NCBI RefSeq assembly: GCF_018070575.1
Contig: NZ_JAGPXN010000017.1
Coordinates: 1 to 64,000, forward strand
Source: Micromonospora sp. C31
GTDB lineage: Bacteria; Actinomycetota; Actinomycetes; Mycobacteriales; Micromonosporaceae
Direction: 5' to 3'
Length of the DNA stretch: 64,000 nucleotides
The notes under the pieces were generated by a model. It was not told the DNA's origin. It searched no databases and saw only the letters and a program-made list of their open reading frames with translations. Shown in pieces: positions 1 through 6,082 of this stretch. Made by a program: the position numbers and the translations under genes. Every line of letters starts with the position of its first letter. The first letter of the stretch is position 1.

Positions 1-7
1 GCACCCT

Positions 8-27
8 GTTGAGTTCTCAAAGAACAA
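8..27 (-). promoter_or_regulatory. rRNA leader antitermination hairpin (boxB-like)
   Basis: Read on the minus strand, positions 25-13 form a GTTCT/AGAAC stem around a TTG loop and continue into CTCAAC. This is the boxB-type element that actinobacterial rRNA operons carry in the leader ahead of 16S rRNA. It lies about 90 nt downstream of the nearest promoter, in the same orientation. The 16S gene would start just beyond the left edge. Seen: the hairpin and its position. Inferred: the rRNA assignment, since no rRNA sequence is present. Confidence 0.7.
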
Positions 28-119
28 CCACACACCGCCCAGAAACCCCACACCGTGGAGCCCCCGACCCGGGGCATTTCGTCCGCGCCCCCGCCGCTCT
101 CGCGCCGGGCACTTTTACT

Positions 120-148
120 ACGTTACCTCACCGTCTCCGCCGTGTCAA
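120..148 (-). promoter_or_regulatory. rRNA operon promoter, proximal
   Basis: On the minus strand a consensus -35 box TTGACA (148-143) is followed after exactly 17 nt by TAACGT (125-120). The transcript would start near 113 and run left through the boxB-like hairpin. This is the strongest promoter-like match in the window and fits a housekeeping-sigma rrn promoter. Confidence 0.7.
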
Positions 149-294
149 ACCGTTTGTCCCGGTCTGTCGCGCTTCGTTCGGGTTGGCACCGACGAGCCCA
201 CGCAGCGGCGAACCGCTGCGAATGATCATCGGATTTGGCAGACCGGCCGCTCTGCGGTTTCCCGCGAGCTCGCCCGGTTTCCTGCCGGCCGTGA

Positions 295-323
295 ACCTTA
301 CCCGGTCGGCTTCGCTGCGCCAA
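295..323 (-). promoter_or_regulatory. rRNA operon promoter, middle (candidate)
   Basis: On the minus strand TTGGCG (323-318) and TAAGGT (300-295) are separated by 17 nt. The match is weaker than at the proximal site, but orientation and spacing agree with the other two sites and it sits about midway between them. Confidence 0.45.
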
Positions 324-462
324 ATCCGCCTCGCGGCAGTTTCGGCGAGCCCCGCCCGGACCGGGTCTTCCAGGGTGTCGACCCCGTCCGACCCGGCACC
401 AGCCTGGTCCGGCACCTCAGGACCTTCGCCCTGTTTTGCCCCGTTCCGCGCTGGCAGAGAGA

Positions 463-492
463 AAGTTACGCGTCTGCTGGTTTGAACGTCAA
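463..492 (-). promoter_or_regulatory. rRNA operon promoter, distal
   Basis: On the minus strand TTGACG (492-487) is followed after 18 nt by TAACTT (468-463), same direction as the other two sites. The -35 boxes of the three sites lie 169-175 bp apart, as in multi-promoter rrn operons. Confidence 0.6.
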
Positions 493-557
493 ATCGGGGG
501 GTAGCGGCGCCCGTCACATCATCTGCGGCTCGCCATCGCGGGCTGGCAGGCGCCGTT

Positions 558-656
558 GCGACCGCCGTCCCGTGCCGGGTCACCGCGACCCTGCGACCGC
601 CGTCCCATGCCAGGGTCACCGCGACCTGCTACCGCCGTCCCGTGCCAGGGGCACCG
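558..656. repeat. 35-bp tandem repeat, 2.8 copies
   Basis: Three head-to-tail copies of a 35-bp unit begin at 558, 593 and 628; each starts GC(G/T)ACCGCCGTCCC and the last is incomplete. Copies differ at a few positions. The array lies upstream of the distal rrn promoter. There are no spacers, so it is not a CRISPR array. Function unknown. Confidence 0.75.
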
Positions 657-800
657 AACCGGCCGCGCCCGTCGCCTGCCGAAGGTGCGTACCCCAGACG
701 CGCAGCTGGGCCGGAGGGGCGCCCGGGTGGGGTCGACGGAGTGCGAGCACGCTGGAGGTAGCCGCTGTTGCCGTGGCGTGGAGCGGTCCGGTGGCGTGAT

Positions 801-1064
801 TCAGGTAACCGGACGGGCGGCCGGCCGGCGGGTCGCCCGCCAGGCGCGGACGCCGAGCACACCGACGGTGGTGCCGATGAGCAGGGACGCGGCGATCAGC
901 AGGGCGTGGATCCAAAGGAAGCCGGTGGCCGGGAAGTCCCCCACCGCGCCGGTGGACCACGACCGCGGGTCGTTCCAGATGGCGACCGCGAACCTCGGCC
1001 AGATCACCCAGGTCCAGATCCCGACCCCGGTCAGGAAGAGCGCCCAGCCGCGCGACAGCACCAT
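801..1064 (-). CDS. SCO4848-type small membrane protein
   Basis: An 87-residue protein with two hydrophobic helices (about residues 5-28 and 48-73) joined by a loop containing a W-N-D-P-R segment, ending in an Arg/Pro-rich tail. The tryptophan-rich first helix and overall pattern match the actinobacterial SCO4848 family of small integral membrane proteins, whose function is unknown. It is the first gene beyond the rrn control region and is transcribed toward it. The ATG at 1064 is the only start that keeps the whole first helix. Confidence 0.75.
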   Translation of the reverse strand: MVLSRGWALFLTGVGIWTWVIWPRFAVAIWNDPRSWSTGAVGDFPATGFLWIHALLIAASLLIGTTVGVLGVRAWRATRRPAARPVT

Positions 1065-1836
1065 GGCTACCGAGTATGCCAGCGTGGCCGGCTGGGCCCG
1101 GCCGGCCGGAGTCCGAGGCGCAGCTCGGAGGGTCTACCGGCGGGCATTGACCGCTCCTCGTCGGGCTCGGTCAGCTCCGGGCGCGTACGTCAGTCCCGCC
1201 GGACGCTCGTGCACCGCATCCGTCCCACCGGGCCGGCGGCAACGATGGAAAGGGCGGTCCTGGCGTCGTCCGGAACCAGCCGCGCGATTTCGTCATCACC
1301 GCGCGGCTGGTTCCGGGTAGGTGGTTCCGGAATGGAATGGGTGGACCCGCATGATCACTTGCCTCCGGGTCGCTGCGTCCGCAGCAGGCATCGATCCCAC
1401 CGAACGCGGGGATTCCCGGTCGCGGTAATGGATCGTGCCGCTCGGGTCGGCCAGGATCTGCCCTCGGCGGGGAAGCCGCTCCGGACGTGCGTCCGGGCAG
1501 GCCCGGCCACCTGGAGCCGGTCGCCGTCGTCGGCCCGGTGGGCAGGCACCGGGCGGCGGGAGGCACCCTCTTCTGCGACAGGCGCCGGACCGGAATGGTC
1601 CGCCCGGAACAATGGAACGACCGTTCCGGGTGGTCGCTTTGCAGCGCCCGCCGGATGTGTTCACCCACTTTCGCCGCCCCTCTTTTTCGGCAGGGCCGCG
1701 CCGTTGATCGACGCCCGGCGAACATGACGACATTCGCACCAGGTATTTCGCAGCGGAGGTTGCCCCGTCGTTTCCCGGAGGCACGGACGGGGCACTGCTC
1801 TGCGGGACCGGCGCAGACCGTCATCGGAGGTGACCC
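1065..1836. other. gene-free stretch with strong inverted repeats
   Basis: No reading frame here has convincing codon usage or a recognisable product. It contains a perfect 17-bp inverted repeat (1270-1286 and 1300-1316, 13-nt loop) and an 8-bp one (1603-1610 and 1623-1630). The first could be a transcription terminator left from a lost gene; it lies upstream, not downstream, of both flanking genes. The last 10 nt hold the ribosome-binding site of the next gene. Confidence 0.5.
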
Positions 1837-2286
1837 GTGCAGCCGTCGACGTTCAATCCCTGGACCTGGCGCGACCCGTCCGCCCTCGCCGGCGGATACT
1901 CCGGAGCCGACCCCGACTCCGCCCCGCCGGACCGACCGGAGCCCGGCGGTGACGGACCGGACGCCCCCGGCCCCGGCACTCCGCTCGACCTGGTCGGTTA
2001 CCAGGTGGAGGCCACCGACGGGCGGATCGGCTCGGTCGACGAGGCCAGCGACGACACCGACGCCCGCTGGCTGGTGGTGGACACCGGGCCCTGGATCTTC
2101 GGCCGGAAGGTCCTGCTGCCCGCCGGCACGGTGACGCGGGTGGACCACCTGGAGCGCACGGTCCACGTGGACCGCACCCGCGATCAGGTGAAGGACTCGC
2201 CGGCCTTCGATCCGGACGCGTACGGGGAGCCCGGCTACCGGGACCGGGTCGGCGGCTACTACCGGGAGACCTACCGGCAGGGCTGA
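1837..2286 (+). CDS. PRC-barrel domain protein
   Basis: A 149-residue soluble protein. Residues 1-45 are Pro/Gly/Asp-rich and probably disordered. Residues about 48-107 form a PRC-barrel (begins LVGYQVEATDGRIGSVDEA, with W-L-V-V-D and G-R-K-V-L-L-P-A-G strands), followed by a charged tail ending in tyrosines. PRC-barrel proteins are small beta-barrels, often tied to RNA processing, photosynthetic reaction centres or stress responses; in actinobacteria stand-alone copies are common and mostly uncharacterised. The GTG start is preceded by a GGAGGT ribosome-binding site. It stands alone. Confidence 0.8.
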   Translation: MQPSTFNPWTWRDPSALAGGYSGADPDSAPPDRPEPGGDGPDAPGPGTPLDLVGYQVEATDGRIGSVDEASDDTDARWLVVDTGPWIFGRKVLLPAGTVTRVDHLERTVHVDRTRDQVKDSPAFDPDAYGEPGYRDRVGGYYRETYRQG

Positions 2287-2311
2287 GCGCGGGCGGGGCC
2301 GGACCGCTACC

Positions 2312-2497
2312 GTGGAGGGCGTGGTCCGGCCGATCAGCTACGCGCCGGAGGTCGTCGACCGGGTCGACGGCCTCCCGCTCGGCGTCGTGACCACCTCTCC
2401 GACCCGCTCCGGTGACGGCCGCGAGCGGATGATCGACGTCCTTCGTGCCGGTGGACTGCGGTTCCGCGACGGCGCGCGATGGCGTTCGGCTCGCTGA
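2312..2497 (+). CDS. short hypothetical ORF upstream of trpS
   Basis: A 61-codon GTG-started frame with the high-GC third-position pattern of real genes, between the PRC-barrel gene and trpS. The product has no recognised domain and no signal peptide. It holds a single Trp near its end, so it is not an obvious tryptophan attenuation peptide. It may be a small gene, the remnant of one, or chance. I do not recognise it. Confidence 0.25.
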   Translation: MEGVVRPISYAPEVVDRVDGLPLGVVTTSPTRSGDGRERMIDVLRAGGLRFRDGARWRSAR

Positions 2498-2508
2498 GCC
2501 GACCCTGA

Positions 2509-2536
2509 CCGACCCGGGGATGACGTCCCCGGTCGG
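2509..2536 (+). terminator. hairpin in the trpS leader
   Basis: An inverted repeat of about 12 bp (arms near 2509-2521 and 2525-2536) around a 4-nt loop, about 50 nt ahead of the trpS start. There is no following T-run. It could terminate transcription from upstream or act in the trpS leader; the sequence does not decide. Confidence 0.4.
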
Positions 2537-2584
2537 CGCGCGCCCGCGCACACCTCTTCCACCAGGCACGAAAGGCGTACCACC

Positions 2585-3643
2585 ATGTCCGTCGCACGGA
2601 TGCTCACCGGGGACCGCCCCACCGGGCGGCTGCACCTCGGCCACTACGTCGGCAGCATCGCCAACCGGGTGCGGCTGCACCGGCGCCACGAGAGCTTCTT
2701 CATCATCGCCGACCTGCACATGCTCACCACCCGGAACACCCGCGAGGACATCGAGCGGGTCGCGGCGAACGCCCGGGAGATGGTCACCGACGTCCTGGCC
2801 GCCGGCGTCGATCCGGCGCGCGCCACCTTCTACCTCCAGTCGGCCATCCCGGAGGTCGGCGACCTGAACACCCTCTTCCAGAACCTCGTCACGGTGCCCC
2901 GGCTGGAGCGCGTGCCCTCGCTCAAGGACATGGCCCGCGACGCCGGCAAGGACGAGATGCCGTACGGCCTGCTCGGCTACCCGGTGCTCCAGGCCGCCGA
3001 CATCCTCTGCGTGAAGGGCCAGGTCGTCCCGGTCGGCAAGGACAACGCGGCGCACGTGGAGGTGACCCGGGAGATCGCGCGGCGCTTCAACCATCTCTAC
3101 GGGGAGGTGTTTCCCGTACCCGAGGCGATCGCGTCCGACACGCCGACCCTGGTCGGCACGGACGGCCGGGCGAAGATGAGCAAGAGCCGGGGCAACGCGA
3201 TCGCGCTCTCGGCCGACTCGGCGACGGTCCGCCGCACGGTGATGGGCATGTACACCGACCCGAACCGGGTCCGCGCCGACGTGCCCGGCACCGTCGAAGG
3301 GAACCCGGTGTTCGCGTACCACGACCTCTTCAACCCCGATCGGGCGCAGGTCGACGACCTCAAGGAGCGCTACCGGGCCGGGCGGGTCGGTGACGTGGAG
3401 GTGAAGGAGAAACTGGCGGTCGCGCTCGACCGGTTCCTGGACCCGATCCGGGAGCGCCGGGCCCGGATCGAGGCCGAGCCCGGCCTCGTCGACCAACTGA
3501 TCTTCGAGGGCACGGAACGGACCCGCCGCGAGGTGCGGCAGACGCTCGTCGAGGTCCGCCGGGCTATGGGGCTGACCAGCGCGTACACGCAGATGCGCCG
3601 CCGGGCCGAGCGGCACCGCAAGGCCACCGCCACGCCGGCCTGA
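2585..3643 (+). CDS. trpS: tryptophanyl-tRNA synthetase
   Basis: A 352-residue class I aminoacyl-tRNA synthetase that charges tRNA-Trp. The N-terminal Rossmann core shows the HIGH-type signature as TGRLHLGHYVGS (residues about 13-24), and the KMSKS loop is present intact (AKMSKSRGNA, about 198-207). D-M-P-Y-G-L-L-G-Y-P-V-L-Q-A-A-D-I-L is typical of TrpRS tRNA/Trp-binding segments. Length is normal for bacterial TrpRS. The ATG follows an AAAGG site. Some actinomycetes carry two TrpRS genes, one tied to indolmycin resistance; the sequence alone does not tell whether this is the sole copy. Confidence 0.93.
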   Translation: MSVARMLTGDRPTGRLHLGHYVGSIANRVRLHRRHESFFIIADLHMLTTRNTREDIERVAANAREMVTDVLAAGVDPARATFYLQSAIPEVGDLNTLFQNLVTVPRLERVPSLKDMARDAGKDEMPYGLLGYPVLQAADILCVKGQVVPVGKDNAAHVEVTREIARRFNHLYGEVFPVPEAIASDTPTLVGTDGRAKMSKSRGNAIALSADSATVRRTVMGMYTDPNRVRADVPGTVEGNPVFAYHDLFNPDRAQVDDLKERYRAGRVGDVEVKEKLAVALDRFLDPIRERRARIEAEPGLVDQLIFEGTERTRREVRQTLVEVRRAMGLTSAYTQMRRRAERHRKATATPA

Positions 3644-3663
3644 GCGGGCGTACGACGATGTTC

Positions 3664-3689
3664 CGGCCCGGGACCGGGGAACCGGGCCG
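3664..3689 (+). terminator. hairpin after trpS
   Basis: A perfect 8-bp inverted repeat (CGGCCCGG at 3664-3671, CCGGGCCG at 3682-3689) begins 21 nt after the trpS stop codon. GC-only arms without a T-run are the usual terminator form in actinomycetes. Confidence 0.5.
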
Positions 3690-3850
3690 ACTGATCCGCC
3701 CTCGACGGTCCCGCCGGCTTGGGCGGGGGCGGCCGGGCGGGACACCGGGGGCCGCCATGCCACCCCCGAACGCTCTGGCGGCCCAGTGCACTTGTCGCTA
3801 GGTTGCAGCTTCGGGCACCTCACCGTCGTCGATCGGGGGAAGTCGGCAGC

Positions 3851-4102
3851 GTGTCGCACATCGAGAAGATCACCGGGGAGCTACGCGCGTTGGCGGCCGG
3901 CGTCGAGAGGGCACAGGCGCTCGCCTCCGCCGCCGACGACCAGGCGCAGGAGGTGGCCCTGCGCGCCGCCGGCGCCGGCTTCGCCGCCGTGGCGGCCGGC
4001 CTGACCCGGGTACGCGACGGCATCTCGGCCGTCCGGGGCGGCCTGGGCAGCCTCGCGACGACGATCGCCGAGGCCCGACAGCTGGGGTCGGCGGGAAACT
4101 GA
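3851..4102 (+). CDS. DUF6244-type helical protein
   Basis: An 83-residue, mostly alpha-helical protein (starts MSHIEKITGELRALAAGVER) with Ala-rich heptads and an R-V-R-D-G-I turn, resembling the DUF6244 family of Micromonospora-type genomes, which often precedes toxin or deaminase genes. GTG start after a GGGGGAAG site. The stop TGA lies directly after the heptamer GGGAAAC, which is set in the exact zero-frame phase (G GGA AAC) of a -1 slippery site. A 100-codon open frame continues in the -1 frame to 4401, and a SitI3-like immunity gene follows. The protein may thus be the N-terminal part of a longer product made by frameshifting. Confidence 0.65.
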   Translation: MSHIEKITGELRALAAGVERAQALASAADDQAQEVALRAAGAGFAAVAAGLTRVRDGISAVRGGLGSLATTIAEARQLGSAGN

Positions 4103-4133
4103 CCGGGGCTGGCGGCAGCACACCGACCAGCCC
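4093..4133 (+). promoter_or_regulatory. candidate -1 ribosomal frameshift signal
   Basis: The heptamer GGGAAAC (4093-4099) fits the X-XXY-YYZ rule in the frame of the DUF6244 gene, whose stop codon is the very next codon. A 7-bp hairpin (GGGCTGG 4106-4112 with CCAGCCC 4127-4133, 14-nt loop) starts 6 nt downstream, the usual distance for a stimulatory structure. Seen: heptamer, phase, hairpin, open -1 frame. Inferred: that it is used. Confidence 0.45.
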
Positions 4134-4401
4134 GACCACCGCGGACCCCGCCCCCACCGCCTCCTCGGCGGACGGTACCGACACCGCCGACCACGACCCG
4201 GTTACGGACGCCCAGACGCAGCGCGTGGTGCTGAACCTCCAGGATTGGCGCGGAGACCTCTCCACCCTGCAGAAGCAGTTCGACGACTGGCCGGTACCGG
4301 CGTTGAAGGAGCTGGTGGCGGTCACCCGGAGCGGCACGATCGTCCAGATCGTGCGGCGGGACCGAGGAAGGCCGAGTACATGTCCATCACCTACCGACTG
4401 A
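4099..4401 (+). CDS. -1 frame extension, possible toxin C-terminal domain
   Basis: Read from the codon after the slippery heptamer, this frame has 100 codons with native GC3. It gives a Thr/Pro/Asp-rich linker of about 35 residues, then a compact region containing VLNLQDWRGDLSTLQKQFDD and a strand-like TRSGTIVQIV end, stopping at 4399-4401 inside the next gene. It has no start codon of its own with a ribosome-binding site. Placement between a DUF6244 helical domain and a SitI3-type immunity protein suggests a small toxin domain, but I do not recognise its fold. The alternative is a gene fragment left after deletion of a separate toxin gene. Confidence 0.4.
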   Translation: MTGAGGSTPTSPTTADPAPTASSADGTDTADHDPVTDAQTQRVVLNLQDWRGDLSTLQKQFDDWPVPALKELVAVTRSGTIVQIVRRDRGRPSTCPSPTD

Positions 4402-4829
4402 CGCTCGCGGGCGACGTCCCGCTGGAGCAGTTGGCGGAACTGGTCGCTGGCGAGGTGACTGAGACGACGACGTACTCCGGCGACAGGATGCTCACCGCCG
4501 ACCTGAACGAGGAGTGCGGATACGCCGTCAGTATCGTCGCCGGCAGCCAGGGCTACTACGGGGCCGAAAGTGACGGCGGTGTCCCGTGGGAGTGGGAGCC
4601 GGCGACCTACGTCGAGACCGACTTCCACATGCGCAAGGACACGCTGATGGACAAGGGCAGGCCGAACATGCTGCGGACCGTGGGCCGGGTGCTGGCCGAC
4701 CGGCCCGAGGACGCGGCGCTGGTGCTCAACGACAACTGGTTGCTGCTGACCCGGATCGACGGCGTGATCCGCCGGCACAACGAGGCCGACTGGTACGACG
4801 AGGCCGACGACAGCTTTCTGCCCAGCTGA
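4380..4829 (+). CDS. SitI3-like immunity protein
   Basis: A 149-residue protein beginning MSITYRLTLAGDVPLEQLAE, with the G-Y-Y-G-A-E-S-D...W-E-W-E-P core, a D-F-H-M-R-K-D strand and a L-V-L-N-D-N-W-L-L-L-T-R-I-D-G-V ending. This pattern matches proteins annotated as SitI3 family, named after the immunity partner of the lipoprotein toxin SitA3 of Myxococcus. Family members would neutralise a cognate toxin in the cytoplasm. The ATG has a GAGGAAGG site and overlaps the -1 frame by 22 nt, indicating translational coupling to that frame. An upstream in-frame ATG at 4245 gives a poorer N-terminus. Confidence 0.6.
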   Translation: MSITYRLTLAGDVPLEQLAELVAGEVTETTTYSGDRMLTADLNEECGYAVSIVAGSQGYYGAESDGGVPWEWEPATYVETDFHMRKDTLMDKGRPNMLRTVGRVLADRPEDAALVLNDNWLLLTRIDGVIRRHNEADWYDEADDSFLPS

Positions 4830-4907
4830 CCCGCAGCCCGCCGGACCGGCTCGCTCGGCCCTTCCTGGTCCCCGTCGCACGGGCGCGGCCCTCCTACCAT
4901 TCAAATC

Positions 4908-5810
4908 GTGACGAACTTCGATGCCCCGGCAGCGGTCATGACGGTCTGGCAGCGGCAGGCGGCCTGGTCACGGGCGTCCGGCGAGGCCAAGCGGGTTATC
5001 ACCCGCGCACGCCTGACCGTCGCCACGCTCACCGTGGGCGCCGCCGTGTGCGGCACCCTCGCCAACCAGCTCGCGCAGGCCCGTCCCGGCGCGGGCCGGG
5101 TGCTCGCGATCGTCGCGGCGGCGGCGCTGCTCGTGGTGCCGCTGGCCGCCAGGTGGGCCTCCCGGGACGTGGTACACGCGTGGACCCGGCTCCGCTCGGT
5201 CTCCGAGGCGCTGAAGGCCGACACCTACCGCTACCTCGCCGGGGTCGCCCCGTTCCGCGGCGGGGACCGGGACGGTGTCCTGCTCGGCCGGCTCGACGCG
5301 CTCATGGACGACGCCGGCGACCTGGTCGGCCGCACCCTGGACCCGCCGCCGGCGGCCCGCCCGCTGCCGGCGGTCCACGACGTCGCCACGTACGTGACGG
5401 AACGGGTGCGGCGGCAGGTCGACGCGTACTACCTGCCGGCGGCCCGCCGGATGGCCCGCGCCGCGAGGCGGGTCCGGTACGCGGCGACGGGGCTCACGAT
5501 CGCCGCCGCCCTGGTCTCCGCGACGGTCGGGGTGCTCGGCGACAACCTCGGGTTCACCGCCTGGATCGGCGTCGCGGCGGCCGTGACCACCGCGCTGGCC
5601 GGCTACGGCTCCGCCCAGCAGTACGAGCACCACCAGATCGAGTACGCCCGCACCGCCGACCAGCTGACCCGACTGCGTACGGCCCGCGAGACCGGGTCGG
5701 GCTGGGCCGACGATGACGCGTTCGTCGCCGCGGCGGAGCGGATCATCTCGCTGTCCAACGCGGGCTGGATGTCGAGGACCATCGAGCAGGATGGCGCTAC
5801 GCAGCCGTGA
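4908..5810 (+). CDS. DUF4231 / SLATT domain membrane protein
   Basis: A 300-residue protein with two copies of a paired-helix membrane unit: hydrophobic segments at about residues 36-55, 62-80, 190-208 and 213-232, followed by cytoplasmic helices. The pattern matches DUF4231, a member of the SLATT superfamily (SMODS and SLOG-associating 2TM effector). SLATT proteins are predicted pore-forming effectors of nucleotide-signalling defence systems. GTG start. It ends 98 nt before the fxsA peptide gene in the same direction; no SMODS, SLOG or reverse transcriptase partner is present nearby, so its partner may be the TIR and NB-ARC proteins of the Fxs locus. That link is inference. Confidence 0.75.
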   Translation: MTNFDAPAAVMTVWQRQAAWSRASGEAKRVITRARLTVATLTVGAAVCGTLANQLAQARPGAGRVLAIVAAAALLVVPLAARWASRDVVHAWTRLRSVSEALKADTYRYLAGVAPFRGGDRDGVLLGRLDALMDDAGDLVGRTLDPPPAARPLPAVHDVATYVTERVRRQVDAYYLPAARRMARAARRVRYAATGLTIAAALVSATVGVLGDNLGFTAWIGVAAAVTTALAGYGSAQQYEHHQIEYARTADQLTRLRTARETGSGWADDDAFVAAAERIISLSNAGWMSRTIEQDGATQP

Positions 5811-5908
5811 CATCACAGGTTGTGCCATATAGCATCGTCGATAGTGCCGTTGGGCCGTCGACGTGGGCGGCCGTCCGTCCACTCCCGACTAGCAATGGGG
5901 GAACCGAC

Positions 5909-6082
5909 GTGGATCGCACCGTACTCCAGCCCGATCCGACCCCGCCGCCACTGGACGACCTCCGGCGCACCCCGCTCGGCCGGATCCCGCTCGACCGGGC
6001 CCGTTCCGTCGCCCGCGTGACCAGCCGCAGGGAGGATCGTCCGGCCCGTGTCGATGTCGCGGCCTTCATCTCTGCGATCTGA
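5909..6082 (+). CDS. fxsA: FxSxx-COOH RiPP precursor peptide
   Basis: A 57-residue precursor ending in V-D-V-A-A-F-I-S-A-I, an exact C-terminal FxSxx motif (F53, S55). The leader is rich in Pro, Asp and Arg. In FxSxx systems the radical SAM enzyme FxsB forms a three-residue cyclophane between the Phe ring and the Ser side chain. GTG start behind a GGGGGAA site. The last 35 nt overlap the start of fxsB, so the pair is translationally coupled. Genes of this size are often missed; here the motif, the position and the following FxsB make the call firm. Confidence 0.88.
   Translation: MDRTVLQPDPTPPPLDDLRRTPLGRIPLDRARSVARVTSRREDRPARVDVAAFISAI

Noticed and set aside
558..656. 35-bp repeats as a CRISPR array
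   Set aside because: Copies abut with no spacers and no cas gene is present in the window.
1853..3859. A 668-codon minus-strand frame
   Set aside because: It runs opposite the PRC-barrel gene and trpS, whose motifs are unambiguous; its product has no recognisable feature.
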